This document shows, piece after piece, positions 1 through 11,949 of a stretch of 64,000 bases of DNA. The DNA is from Primulina eburnea (lineage: Eukaryota > Streptophyta > Magnoliopsida > Lamiales > Gesneriaceae): NCBI RefSeq assembly GCF_022965805.1, contig NC_133103.1:51968386-52032385 (forward strand), given 5' to 3'. The position numbers and the translations under genes were made by a program. Numbering within the stretch: position 1 is the stretch's first letter; every line of letters begins with the position of its first letter. A model generated the notes under the pieces. That model made no database searches, was not told the origin of the DNA, and saw only the letters and a program-made list of their open reading frames with translations.

Positions 1-459
1 TAAAGAAGTAGATTTTTCTAGTCTTATCATGAGATGGCTGATGCACGAAATGCAATATAGTTGAATACTTCCTTTCTTCCGGGGTCAAGTTTTAGAATGC
101 TTTTATGTGATAAGATATTCGTGTTATCATGCAAACTTTTGTTTTAAGGGGAAAATTCTAGTTAAGAGTAGTTTAGGTGAAAATAAAACCCTTGCACAAC
201 CATTATTCAATTCACTGGCTTGAAATTTTTGTGTATGGATCCCCTACAAAAAATTTGTTTTTGAGATTAGTTTCCCACCATATTTTATTGGTGTGCCGTG
301 TGTGATTATGTTAAAGTAACTTGCTGTATGTTCTCTCGGAATATCAATGTTAATCTTTGATTCAGAGTTCAGAATGCAAGAGTATAATTTTCGTTTAGCT
401 GTCGTAATTCTTTTCCGATGATTCTATCCAATGTCCTGATGTTGGGAAATATACTTCAG
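1..459. other. Left-edge non-coding DNA (probable ATM intron)
   Basis: No convincing coding frame is seen. The stretch is AT-rich and ends in a splice acceptor (TTCAG at 455-459) in front of the first recognisable ATM exon, so it is most simply the preceding intron. Any earlier exons lie outside the window. Confidence 0.45.
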
Positions 460-1709
460 GTCTGCTTTGTGTTTCATCTCATGCTACTTCTCCAGGAGAA
501 CCTCGTTGGTAAGAACCCATTATATTTCTCATTTTTGTATTCCTTTAATAACTGCAAGAGTGCTTTTCAGACTCGTGTATTTGATATTTCTCTCTTAGTT
601 TCTTCTCTTATAACCAACCCGAAACATAACAACTCTGCTGTGTAGAAACATATATGAGGGTCTTTTCTCATCAACAACTCAAAACAGAATGACTCAACTG
701 TGTTGAAACATGGCTATTAAAGTTCAGGTTGTATCTTTCTTTTGATTTCTTTTGTTATTTCAAAGCTGTTATGGTGGTTGGAAAATATCTAAATGGTGCT
801 TACTCTACAGTTGATATAGTCAAGAGTATGATGACCATGAGAAGCATACAGGTAGGCATCTTGTTGCGGTTCCAAATTTGTAGTTTTGGAATCTGGAATT
901 TCTTCCTCTAATATTTATGGCCATGTTTATAGACTTGGTAATAATTGATTGGTGCTTTAGTAGGTGGAAAGGAAAGGGTTGCCATCCCATTATCATAAAC
1001 TGCGAATAAAATGGTGTATTTGATTTTTGCGTCTTTCCCTGAGATGCAAAGCTTGTTATTTTGTGCTTGTTTCCCGTTGCTATATGTCATATTGGATGAC
1101 AGTGTTAGTAATTCTTCGTCATGTATCTAAGCCTGCAAATTTGTTAGTAGGAATGAAATTCTTGGGATCGAAAAAAGATTTTCCTTCATCTTAACAGCTT
1201 TTCTTTATTTTAGCTTTTGAATTCAATTTGAATGGATTACATTTTAAAAGGGTGTTTCACGTGTTTCAATTTATTGGAAGGATCCAGATTGTAACTTAAA
1301 AGTATTCGTTTTCTTGCTGCAAGGTGATCTGCAAGATTTTTTGTATCTTCGGCAGAATGTGTTACCAGCTGTTTTAGCTATACTTAACTTGAAGGTACAT
1401 TCCAAACTAGGTACAGTGGCTTTGATATTTTGAAGTGATTTGATGAGATTGATCATAACTTTTAATAACCAAGGAATTTTTTTACAATCTTCAAATGATT
1501 CTCTGTGAAAATTCCAATCTATCTGCATAAGAAATGAATCCCATCAACGTATAGATTGAGAGAATATGATGAATCCATCAATTTTCTAATACCTAGTACT
1601 ACATCCTTTTTTGTATCTCTTTACTTCTTTGTTTTTCTTTTATACATGTATAGGTGGTGCAGGATGTTGACATTATTTAGAATATTTGATTGACCTCCTA
1701 ATTACATAG

Positions 1710-2018
1710 GAATTCACAACACTGAATGAGCGGTTCGTTGTGCTGCTGCCGGCAGCTGCATATGCCCTTTCTACTGGTTCTACCCCTCTTCTTATGACGC
1801 TTCAGGACTTCTGCCGTTGCTCTATGCTTGAGCCTGTGGAGGAATTGGCCAAGGTATTATTCTTGCAAATCCATCCTTATAAACCTTTTGATCTCACGTA
1901 TAATGACTTATCTTAAAAGGTTGTATCCGATGTCTGGTAGATAGAGGAAAGTCCAAGTGATTTTTTGGAATGCTCAGTTGAAGTTCTTGCGAAGATTGAC
2001 ATTGATTCTGGTCCAAAG
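1710..2018 (+). pseudogene. ATM: ATM exons with clean splice sites (two of the best preserved upstream exons)
   Basis: Exon 1710-1853 (48 codons, acceptor ATAG, donor GTATTA) reads NERFVVLLPAAAYALSTG near its start. Exon 1941-2018 (26 codons, donor GTGTCA) reads DFLECSVEVLAKID. Both are phase 0 and open. They align with the plant ATM solenoid upstream of the LLREME exon that starts at 2158. That next exon loses frame near 2235, where the expected reading continues in the +1 frame. Confidence 0.75.
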
Positions 2019-2804
2019 GTGTCACATACTTCTATTTTTTGCTACTTTTGAAATTTTAATAACTGATAGATTTGCACTGTCAGTTATTATAAATTTGTTG
2101 GTGAATTTGTCCAATTACTGCCAAAATGTACGATTGCCACTGAATCTATGAGATCAGCTGCTTCGTGAAATGGAAAATCACGTTCTTGAATGCATAAAAG
2201 AAGTAGAAATTGACAAAATGCCTCTCAGAAGTTATCTACACATGCACTCTCTTAGCTAATTTCATGTTCTGCTCGTATTCAACAAGGTCAATCTTCACTT
2301 TCATTGATCCTTCCCATTCTCTGTTGCGGCAGTAATCCTTTTATATGTCCCATGACTTCACTTAAACTCTTTTGAACCGTGTTGTATGCTCCTCTGTAAA
2401 CTTTTAATAAGCTCCACGTAATTGGGGCTTGAGACAAACCTGCACATGACGGCGTGACATTGTTCATTGCCTGCATGGTTACCCATCGCACTCTTGTTCT
2501 GGTTTGATTAGAAGGTCCATATTTTCTCAATCACTTGATTGGGGATGCCAATTTTATTCATTCCATTATTTTTTTGCTTTCACTAACAATTTATAGGCTT
2601 TTTGTTTCAATCTGATCTTAGTCATTTGTTTCGTCAAATATAATGTTTTTGTGATAAATTTATTGACACGTTTCTCTTTAGCACTTGTTTGCATATTTTA
2701 TTATTTCCTTCATTTTTCTCGAACAACTATAAATTTTTATGGATATGGTTTTCAATATTCTGTTGTATTCTCACAGTGTTTCACATTTTTTCTTTCACTC
2801 TCAG

Positions 2805-3360
2805 GATCAGAGAAATTCCTCGTTTCTTTTCTAAACTGGGTGAATCGTAAATATTACAATGATGGTTTGTCAGGATGTTTGGAGTGGAGCTCCATAATTA
2901 ATAACATTGACTCGACTGCGATTTATTTTAAAAGTTTCACTAGCTCGCCTTTTCTTAGCAATTGCCAAGAGAAAAATATTGCAAGTTCTGGATTTTATTT
3001 TGGAATTGTTCAATCTTCTGAGAGGCTTCTGAAAGCCCTTCCAAAACTGTATGAAAGATGTTCAGAGTGCAGAAGGAATTCTCAAGCAAAGCCAGACTTC
3101 CCCGATTTATCAGACGCCCACTCCATTCATGATCCGTTGCCGCTAAATAACAGAAAATAATTGATTTTGGATGTGGAGTTGGATATGAACGGCGGGTCTA
3201 TTGATGTAGATAGGTTAGGTTTTGACTGTATTCAGACAACTGGGTCTTCCGTTTCTTTAGTGAATCAGAAATTGAATTTCCTGTCAATCATTTCAAGTTT
3301 TTTCCCAATTTTATCATTGTCGACGTGGGAAATCATGTTCAATCTTAGGGAAAAGAGAAC
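2805..3360 (+). pseudogene. ATM: ATM long exon with in-frame stop
   Basis: The acceptor CTCTCAG precedes 2805. The frame reads a solenoid segment containing SSERLLKALPKLYERCSEC, then a TAA at 3158-3160, then continues in the same frame with VELDMNGGSIDVDRLGF and SIISSFFPILSLSTWEIM, which again match the plant ATM order. The stop therefore lies inside one exon and is not an intron edge. Similarity fades after about 3355, and the next recognisable exon starts at 4421. Confidence 0.75.
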
Positions 3361-4420
3361 GACCCACACGTATCTTAGTCTCATACGGTCATACCTTTAC
3401 GTTCCATGTTTTTCTTGGCATTTGCTTTATAGCTATCATGCACACAAGTAATTTATTTCTGTTTCGTATTTGAGTAGGTTTTAGAAAACTTTTTATGCAT
3501 TCTCAGCCGGCATATATTGGATTTGGTATTGTGCTCTTTTTGTCGTCTCTGTCATTTCAATGCAAGCAATTTGGTGACACCATTTGATTATTCTAAAACT
3601 ACGCGGTCTCTATTTGATTTCCCCTCTGCAGGTTACGTCTATGACTGATGTAGTAAATTAATATGAAAATCTTAAATTCCCGTGTTCCTATATACTGGAT
3701 GGCATCTGTTTTTTGGTGGCAAGCCTGTTGCAGTCAAATGGGGTTGGAACTCAGAATACTGTTGCATCTTCCTTTACGAAAAGGGAGACCGAAGAGGTGT
3801 GATAGTTGTGATATATCTCTAAACATGCTTGGATGTTAGTGAAAATTATTGATGGCAAGTGGGATGTGAGTTTGAGTTATTAGTGTCAATATTTTTGTTT
3901 CTTACTTGATTTTGCTGACTTTATACATGTCATTTTTAGCTTTTGTCAGAACAGTCTTGAGGAATGCAATTGTAAGTTAATGTTTAATTTGTACAAATTA
4001 TCCAGTGTTAAAATAAAAGTTGAAGTAAAAAAGATACAATTGAAGCATAGTTACTAGAAGTTAGGTCGCGAGAATTAGGTTTCAGATCAACAAGGACAAA
4101 CCAGATCAACGAGGACAAATCATTTAACTTTTTGAACATTAATATTATTTTTAGATTTGTATTACATCTTTGTCGAAGTTATTTTGGTTTAGATGTCTTC
4201 TATGTTTTCTTAATGTGGTGAGGCGTTTGATCTAATTAATGTTAAAAATGATAGTACCTCGAGTCAACGATTTTAGCATAGGGTAGTTGTATGTCGTGTT
4301 CACTCGATGTGGATTGATCTTTGCGAATTGATATTACCCATGTCAGGATCATAAGATGACATTTTTGCTATTGAATATCTTGAACTATATATGCTGGTTT
4401 TTATATTTTTTTTTTCCCAG

Positions 4421-4606
4421 GTTGCTTGCCAGCCTTGTGCAGCTTTAGTTAAGAGTCACTTTGTGCATATCTTCTCTGTCTGTATGGCAATGCATTGCAG
4501 TAAGAAAGCTGGGTGGGAGAGGGGATCAAGAGTGCTGGAAACTTCTATTTTACTTATCGTTGATATCTCTGAACATGAAAGGGATGAACTCATTAAGAAG
4601 CAAATG
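4421..4606 (+). pseudogene. ATM: ATM exon before the transposon-filled intron
   Basis: A 62-codon phase-0 exon between a polypyrimidine tract plus CCCAG acceptor and a GTACTT donor. It reads VKSHFVHIFSVCMAMHCSKK followed by a helix-rich segment, as in the plant ATM solenoid. It splices in frame to 7462-7583 across a 2.9-kb intron that contains nested mobile elements. Confidence 0.78.
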
Positions 4607-5161
4607 GTACTTTCACTTACTGTCTACAATTTTAGTTTTAACTTTTAACATCTCATGTTGAAAATCAGCTGCATTCTATTTGATACTGTTTGCATGAAGT
4701 TAATGTTGTAATTGTGTTTCTTTGAAATATTTTTCTTTTATACTAAATTGTGGTAAAAAATTAAAAATGAACTAATCTGAACAAAACCTTTGTCTGTTAC
4801 ACGTATGTATCAAGTTTCAGTCTCAAAAGCAATTTTAATTCTAATTTATGAAAGTGTTTTGTAAAACAATGGTAAAATTTACATTCAATTAAAAAGTTCA
4901 TTTTTTATGCTTGACCCGCCAAAAATTGGAGTTTTGAACTTTATGTGATGTTTCTCAGCATAAGTGAATAATATAAGTGGATAATTGACACCTTGAACTA
5001 GAAAGAATACGATGATTTTTGAAGATTTAGAATTCTTTGGAAGAATGTTGGGACAAGATTAAGTTTAGGGTTTCAAGTTGGATCTCTAAGAATGTGGAGG
5101 TTAAATCGTTCTTGGTCGCAGACTTGTATAAGAATCGACTCGTAGTACGAGTCTTACCTTA

Positions 5162-7075
5162 CTATGCATGGACCTTTAGTCTGCTTTTTGTAATTAATTT
5201 CTTTTGATTATATAATATCGTTTCTTTTTTAAAAAAACTAGTGCGAATAGAAAGAAATATCTTCTTTGTTACTTGGAAAACATGATCAAATTCAGATTGT
5301 AACTTTCTCATCACATCCAAGAAATAGGTGCATTTTCTCTCCTTGTTAGTATCATTCTCAATCTTTGTAGGATTGTCTTCAAGCAGAGTGAGTGGAAATG
5401 CCTCTGAACATTTAAGGTGTTTAGCATAGTTATGAAATGCGAGCGCCTGGCTGCGCCTAGGCGACAGGCGCACCTGTTGCGCCTAGATTATGACCCAGGC
5501 GCACGACGTTAAACAAGCGCGCGCGCGCCTGCAGAAAGGTTTGTATAATATGATTAGATTCAATTATTTCAATATATATAACTCAAGCCCAATAAAATTA
5601 AAAGCCCAATAACAAACAAAAGCCATGTTTAACTTTTTAAAGAGCCCTACAATCTACATGTGCCGGTCTGTGAAATTTTTTCTGTGTATGCGTTGCGGCC
5701 TCTCCACGTCTCAAACTCTGTTTCTGTTCGTCTCTCTCTGTTCTAGTGGCTACATTATCTGTTAATTGATTTTTATTTATATTATTTGTTATTTTTGGGA
5801 ATAAGTATTTAATATAAATAGAATAAAATACTTTATATATGTTGAATTTTAAAATTTGCGTCAAATACGCTTTACTTCGGTAAAGCGTGCGCTTCGCCTC
5901 GCGCCTCAGGCTCCAAGGCACCCTAGCGCTTTAGTGCGCCTTGCGCCCCAAATAACTATGGTGTTTAGCAATCTCTCTAATAAGACTTTTGAAAAACAAG
6001 GTGCAAGCAAGATGGATGAAATGGATAGTCTAAGAGTAAATATGATGTTCCACCTCTTGAGATGGACATAGGAGCCGAGCCCTATGAAGAGTTGGGGACA
6101 ATAGAGTGTTAAGTATGGTGGGTCTGCTAGCTATAAGTTTAGTCTCCCTGAATAAATAACCGGGAGACCGAATTACCTTCTTGAGGAGATAACAAGAAAC
6201 CTGAGACATGAATCATTAAGAGAAATATGAGTTTATTTCTTGTTTCCTTTTCAGTTCATTTCGGTTTGTATTGATATGGATAGCCATCTTTCTCCTAGAA
6301 ATTATCGATTGAGTATTTAGGGCTATTGCAGTTGGTGCAATGACGAGTGTTGGCCCTATATTATTTTTATTGATAACCATTGCAGAGGCTTTAGAATGAT
6401 CATTTAATCTACTATTAACACCTTTATGCTTTTCGATTGGGCTGTGAATAAGCTTCATCTAGATTTGGCAAAGAGAGGAAGCCAAAGCCCTGGTCCCTAA
6501 CTCGATGTAGATTGTGATCAAGACCAAAAAAAAATATATAGAGCCGATACGTAACGGTACATTTCCTTAGTTTCTCAATATCCTATGGACATTTTATATC
6601 ATTTAGCCTACAGTAATCAAGTTGCAAGAATTTTGAGTCCAACTCACTACATTACTCCACAAGAGGGCGATCTCTTTGGTGTGGTTGGAATGTTTGCTTC
6701 ATTGGCTTTTAGACTCAAGAAGAATTTGACACATCCAGATAGTTCTTGATTCTATTCCAAACTTCTTTAGCCGCCACACTATGCAAATAGGCCATCAGCC
6801 TTCTATCATGGAATTGATGAGCAAAGACTTGACCGTAGCATCTTTAGCCTCCCATTCCTCATATCTTGGGCCGTTCTATGCGATGCAACCTTCGTCATTG
6901 TGATGCATCCCAATTTCTTCTGCCTGCAATATGCATCTCTATAAGTTGAGACCAAATACAATAATTAGCATTATCCAACTCGTCAAATTTGTTGGAAACA
7001 AAATTTCATGGACAGTTGCTATGAATTGCTTTTTGCCATCAAGAGTGTTCACATTTGCTTTTCCAGACATGATGT
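5162..7075 (-). pseudogene. Degenerate Ty1/copia gag (UBN2-type) remnant
   Basis: Read on the minus strand from about 7075 (ATG, then SGKANVNTLDGKKQF) down to 5162, the translation has weak features of the gag_2/UBN2 family of plant copia elements: a VKSLLINSMIEG segment near 6790 and a FDHVFQVTK segment near 5280 that resembles the gag region ending in FDxVRxxIL. Frames change several times and stops are frequent, so it is long dead. No protease, integrase or RT is present and no LTR pair was found. It lies in the ATM intron between exons 4421-4606 and 7462-7583, opposite to ATM, and is interrupted by a MITE at 5425-5960. Confidence 0.55.
5425..5960. mobile_element. Non-autonomous hAT-type MITE with GCGCC-rich ends
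   Basis: The 536-bp insert has terminal inverted repeats CATAGTTAT / ATAACTATG and is flanked by an exact 8-bp duplication GTGTTTAG (5417-5424 and 5961-5968), the size made by hAT transposases. Both subterminal zones (5440-5530 and 5880-5950) are packed with GCGCC/GGCGC motifs in both orientations, while the core (5540-5870) is AT-rich and has no coding frame. It sits inside the copia gag remnant, so it inserted later. Movement would have depended on a transposase encoded elsewhere. Confidence 0.8.
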
Positions 7076-7461
7076 AAAAACTAGATGAAAGATTAAGAAA
7101 GTCATGGCTCTAATTCAGCCGAAAAGAAAGAACAATTGCGGTTTCTACTTTCTATACCAGTACAAATTGATAAATGGTTGAATGATCTTAATATATACTA
7201 GGGAAACCTATACACAATATGCATAACCTATTCTATAATAGTAAACTATACAATCAATAGGAATCACTCATGCAATTAGTATTTTGATTGTCAGACATCA
7301 AAGCCTATCTAAAAAGAAAATTTATCGATACAAAATATCGGACGGCTAATTTTCTGATTCTAATACATCAAATTCTATTTAAAATGAAAATATGATGATG
7401 CAAAACATTGTGCGAGCTATATACGCTTACTGATTTGTTATGTTCTTCACTTTGTATGCAG

Positions 7462-9228
7462 GTTTCTATTGTGAACCATACATTTTCTCAAGCTTCCAGC
7501 TCCTCTGACTGTCCACTTCCATTCTTTTCTAAAGATACAATTGCATGTACAATTCAAACTGTTGTGGATTGCTTCTTGGATAGGTTCAATACCTTCTGTT
7601 AGTTGTCTATATTTTTTTCCATGTTTCTTCTAAAAGTTTGAGTGTTCTATTATTGATTGCTTTATTCTTGCAGTGGGGAGCACTCTAAAAGTTTCGAACT
7701 TGTTGACAAGATTAACATCTTCAGACCGGACAGAGTATTCATGGTGATTCTTCAAAACTTATATTTCAAGCTGTTTTTTCGTTATTATATTTTCCTTTCC
7801 AGTAATTTTGTCTTGTGTATTTATTGTTGAATGCATATTTTTAAAATAAATGACACCTTTGTTTGTAGTTTATAGTTGATCTACATTACAAGATCGCTAC
7901 TGCGGCTCATCATTGGCATAAATGCAACCATTTGGCCGGCATTGAGGTGCTCGTCAATTTGCTTGGGCATAGTGCTGTAATTCCTAGTACTTTTAAGTGA
8001 GTATTGCTCGCACATCTTACACCCATGACTTGGTGATATAAATATTAGGAATTACTCTACTCCATTATTTTTCTGTTTGGGAGGCATATAAATATGTAAC
8101 ATTTTTATCGAAATTTTTTGTTTATGTTGAGTCGTATATACCATGATATGTTTGTTGATACAAAGAACATTTTATCATATTTTTCTGAATACAATTTTAA
8201 GATTAATGGAGTCTTAATGGTCGTTTATAACTTAGCTCTGTTGACTGCAATTCTCAGTGTGTTATGTGGTCTTGAGTATGATATTTTTCACTTGTAAAAG
8301 AGTTTTTTTAAATACTTGGAGGAGTTTCTTTAGAATAGAGTCAGAGGGTACAACTGACTTTAATTTGGATACTAGTTGAACTCTCAAGGGGCTTCTTATA
8401 TCATGTGTTCTTGCAATGGTTGGTGTTAATTTTCTGAACAGTTACCTTCTCAATTTGATTGGTCAATTCATTGGTTGCGACTGTTTACTTGATCAACGTT
8501 GTTGTATAATTTCTACACTGCTCAATATATCAAGAGATTACCCATCAGGGGAGACTATCAGAGTGCTTGGTGAACAACTTCAGGCAACAACATATTTTAA
8601 TCTCTTTTGTTCATTTAATGTTTTATATTTATGCTGATAATGTTTTATGATTTATGCTGACTTAGTTGTTTCACTTGATAGTTTTTAGTGTCAGAGTTGG
8701 TCGCATGTTGCATCCCTTGTGGAACTAATAAGAAGCTATCCGTGAATACATCATCCCGAGCTATATTACTTCTCCAACAACTTATCATTGGTGCTGATTC
8801 ATCTATGGTTGAATTCATAAAAGTATGATCTATGTATTTTTGATTGCAATGATTGATTTCAGAATATACACGTAAAATTTTAATGCTGTAAACTATTTAT
8901 TTACAACAATCACTTTCACAGCTTTTAATTGCAATTGCTCATTATTGTTGGTCAATATCTCAATCAGGAACTAGTGGCATTCCCTGAATTCGATATATTA
9001 ATTAATGAAATACGAGACTTCCACCGGAAAATACGTCAAACCTACTCACCGAGGGTTCACTTACTGAATGTAATCAAGTGCTACCTGCCTCATGTTTATT
9101 GACACTGGACCATAATGTTCAAGCCGTTTGTGTTCTTCATTAATATCTTACTTTGTTATAAGAGTGTTTTTAATCTTTCAGTATGTAAAGAGACCTCACT
9201 ATGTCCCTCCAAGATTACTTCTTTGCAG
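7462..9228 (+). pseudogene. ATM: ATM exon block with intact splicing phases
   Basis: Exons 7462-7583, 7674-7743, 7869-7996, 8442-8583, 8682-8822, 8968-9069 and 9182-9228 join in frame without a stop and give about 250 residues of helical solenoid. Key peptides are INIFRPDRVFM, HLAGIEVLVNLLGH, ETIRVLGEQLQ and YVKRPHYVPPRLLL. All donors are GT except 8584, which is GC (CAG|GCAACA). Taken alone this block could still be spliced; it is classed as pseudogene because of the damage on both sides. Confidence 0.8.
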
Positions 9229-9526
9229 GTATGTCCTTTATTCTCCCAGTTCACATTTTTTTGTTTCATAATATTTCTACTGCTGAAACAATATGGTAGA
9301 AACACATCTTATTTCTCTTTTTATTTTGTTCTGTAAATGTAATATTTCTTTGGCTTAAACAGTATAGTGAAGAGTATAGTTGACACAACTTCTTAGTCAC
9401 AGTGAGTGCGGTTGGTTTTTTTGTCTTAATTACATGTTTAAAATTTTCTAAAGTGATAGCATCATTCTTTTGCTTCATTAGAGGATGTTTAGGAGAGAAA
9501 TTAACTACTTCTATCTAGAGATAGCT

Positions 9527-9722
9527 AAAAAACTGAAAGCATTGCATAAAAATATTGGGTCAAGTGGGATATTTCTTGGAGATCAAAATGATTTCAAAGA
9601 TGCATATTGGCATTCGGAAAATGAAATTTTTCGTGCTGCTTGGAAGCTTGTTTCATTGTGCAGCTTAGATAACACAAATGATCTTGTGCAATACTGCAAT
9701 GGTTTCTGATTTCATATCCAAG
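9527..9722 (+). pseudogene. ATM: ATM exon with a small frame-breaking change
   Basis: The exon reads KLKALHKNIGSSG and later FRAAWKLVSLCSLDNTND. It then loses frame near 9695-9705, where extra bases lie between the NDL codons and the ATGGTTTCTGATTTC stretch; the resulting frame stops at 9707-9709. A second copy of this exon at 51918 lacks the extra bases and stays open. The donor GTAACA follows at 9723. Its acceptor is not certain. Confidence 0.7.
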
Positions 9723-10189
9723 GTAACAGTAGCGTTGCATTTTGATCTCTTAGGAAACATTTCTCAAATTCATGAAATATGCTTTCGAGTACATTTGATT
9801 ATGCTTCAGTTATGATTATAGATTGGAATTGGCGATCCTCATCGTGTTGTATTCCATCTGCCTGGTGATTATTCAGTACCTGTGTTTGGAATAGCTATTG
9901 GCATGGGAGAAACTAACATCCATGCAGATACAGGCATATCGGAAGAAGCTCTTCTAGTCCTTATGAGGCTTCTAAAGAAGTATTTGAGACTGCTGTTAGC
10001 TTTTGACTGTGCTATAATCATGCGTTGTGCTTATCTTCATTCTTTGTTTTGAAGTTTGATGTATATGATGTCATTTTTCCTGTGATTTAAGTTTCATTAT
10101 AGGAAAGATATCTATGGAAGTTTCTAGGACGAACAAATATGTATGAAGAAAACAGTAACTAAAATAGGTTACAAATAATTATGCATATC

Positions 10190-10345
10190 TTAATTTATTC
10201 TACTCACTTAGATACTGGACTTCTGCTAATTTTTTTTATATAAAATTTATTATAATACTCCTCAAGTTGGTGCATAGACATTGATCATGCACAAATGTTT
10301 ATAGGTAGGCTTTGTAAGTTCTTTGGCCAAACACCTGTTCTTTGT
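10190..10345 (-). pseudogene. Ty1/copia pol C-terminal scrap
   Basis: On the minus strand the end of a frame reads LCMINVYAPT followed by a stop at 10262-10264, the typical C-terminus of the copia RNase H region, and continues into what would be its 3' non-coding DNA. Nothing upstream of it is recognisable because a pararetroviral sequence begins at about 10350. It is a truncated leftover with no termini. Confidence 0.5.
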
Positions 10346-10349
10346 TGAG

Positions 10350-11600
10350 TTGCTGGCATGAATGACAAGCATATAGTTCCAACTTGCCTTAAAATAAAAG
10401 AAGACAAAGAGTATGAATTTGTCCGATGTAAACCTATCCTGATGAACATAATCGATCAAAAAGATATACAGATTATTATCAAGGAACATCTGGACCTTGG
10501 ACTAATCAAAGCAGGAATATCATCATATAGTAGTCAAGGTTTTCTGATAAGAAATCATGGTGAGATCAAAAGAACAAACAAAGGTTAGTTATTAATTATC
10601 AAGAAATTTATAAGATATTGGAATTTGATGTGTATTTCATACCTAGTAGAGAACATCTAATTAGTTGCAGCAACACTAAAATATTCTCTAAATTTGATTG
10701 TACATCTGGATTCTATCAGATTCGGATGCAAGAAGAAAGCAAGAAATTCACAACTTTCTCTACACCACAAGGACACTATATTTGAGAAGTATTACCAATG
10801 AGATTGGCTAATTCAACCCAGATATTCCAAAGAAAAATGAATAATCTATTCAAAGATTATTTCAAATTTATGTTTGTCTATATTGATGATGTTCTCATCA
10901 CATATAAAAATATAGAAGAAATATCAATCATTTAGAGATTTTCTCTAAATTTTTAAGAAGAAGAACTGCTTTTATCTGAAAAGAAAGCAGTTATTGTTAC
11001 AAAAAAAATGCAAGATTTTTATGGACAAAAGAACACACAGAGTGGCTTATCCAATTAAAGGAGATTTGTAAAAAATTTCCAAAAATGGCTATTCCTCGAG
11101 ACGAAGATGATCGAGTATTATACACCAATGCCAGTGATCATTGGTGGACAGCAATTTTAACCAAACTCACATCAGACGGAGAACAATCATATAAATATTG
11201 CTGTAGACTTTTCTCAGAAGCAGAAGCCATAAGATGTCATATCAACGAGAAAGAATCTTATGCAGTAAAAAGGACGTTTGAAAAATGACCATTATTTTTA
11301 CTTGCAAAGAAATTTACGTTAAAAGTTGATAACACAAGTAATAGATTTCTTGAGAAAAAAAAATAGAATCTAAATCTGAGAAAGCTAGATAAAATTATAT
11401 TTTTGATATTATGATTATTAAATTTCATGAAAATATTCTTGCAGATTTTTTAACAAGAGATGGATAGCGGTGATATCGATGTCATCATAAAAATGCAGAT
11501 GCATTTGAGGGAACACCTTGAAATGCTTAAAAAACGAGTTCAATAAACTTGCCCTAAATGCAGAAGTTGCGGGTAGGCTACAACAAGCCGATAAGAGAAT
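10350..11600 (+). pseudogene. Endogenous pararetrovirus (Caulimoviridae-like) RT/RNase H remnant
   Basis: Translated pieces in changing + frames follow the order of a caulimovirid polymerase: an RT N-terminal segment at 10358-10588, RT core segments to about 10930 including a Y-I-D-D catalytic motif near 10880, and an RNase H segment at 11085-11288 with the YT(D/N)ASD-type acidic motif and HINEKE. The acidic motif reads N where D is usual. Several frameshifts and stops interrupt it (for instance near 10590, 10785, 10935 and the TGA at 11286). A short further frame (MDSGDIDVII) starts at 11460. It has no LTRs, as expected for an integrated pararetrovirus. It is not functional. Confidence 0.7.
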
Positions 11601-11638
11601 TGTCTCCGGTCGAATTACAGGATGTTATAGGCTTATAC

Positions 11639-11944
11639 TGTAATGCACATGGGCTGTTCCCGATTGGGCTTAAGTCCCCTCACGGTTATCCCATTACCCA
11701 TTACTCATAGAACTTCTCCAGCCCAGGCACTGGAGCTTTTGCCTTCCCAGGATTAGAACCCAAGACCTCCTCAGGAGGTCTTGGGTTCTAATCCTGAGAA
11801 GGCAAAAGCAGAGGAGGTCTTGGGTTCTAATCCTGGGAAGGCAAAAGCTCCAGTGCCTGGGCTGGAGAAGTTCTATGAGTAACGGGTAATGGGATAACCG
11901 TGAGGGGACTTAAGCCCAATCGGGAACAGCCCATGTGCATTACA
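11639..11944. repeat. Head-to-head inverted SINE-like dimer
   Basis: A left arm of about 133 bp (11639-11771) is the reverse complement of a right arm of about 134 bp (11811-11944). Between them lies a short partial unit (11772-11809) in the right-arm orientation. Each unit starts near GGAGGTCTTGGGTTCTAATC, whose GGTTCTAATCC resembles a tRNA-type B box, so a tRNA-derived SINE is a plausible origin. The A box is not evident. The arms differ at very few positions. A further partial copy lies at 13561-13612. Confidence 0.6.
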
Positions 11945-11949
11945 TATAC

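Larger units (their letters stand above)
460..9979 (+). pseudogene. ATM: ATM kinase, middle HEAT-solenoid exons, degenerate partial copy
   Basis: Exon-by-exon translation matches, from my knowledge of the family, the middle solenoid part of plant ATM, the PI3K-like kinase that signals DNA double-strand breaks in the nucleus. Exons (approximate): 460-508, 1325-1394, 1710-1853, 1941-2018, 2158-2270, 2805-3360, 4421-4606, 7462-7583, 7674-7743, 7869-7996, 8442-8583, 8682-8822, 8968-9069, 9182-9228, 9527-9722, 9822-9979. Telling peptides are NYLLNLIGQFIGCD, INIFRPDRVFM and IGIGDPHRVVFHLPGD. Splice phases join correctly from 4421 to 9228. Breaks: in-frame TAA at 3158-3160, frameshift near 2235, frameshift near 9700, and a block of roughly 250 residues not found between 3360 and 4421. 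The FAT, kinase and FATC parts are absent; the last donor (9980) leads into transposon debris. Called a pseudogene; a very long intron is the less likely alternative. Confidence 0.82.

Noticed and set aside
2288..2530. 80-residue minus-strand open frame inside the ATM region
   Set aside because: No recognisable family; it lies over a decayed ATM intron/exon region on the other strand.
11639..11944. tRNA gene
   Set aside because: Only a B-box-like stretch is present; no cloverleaf or A box could be drawn.
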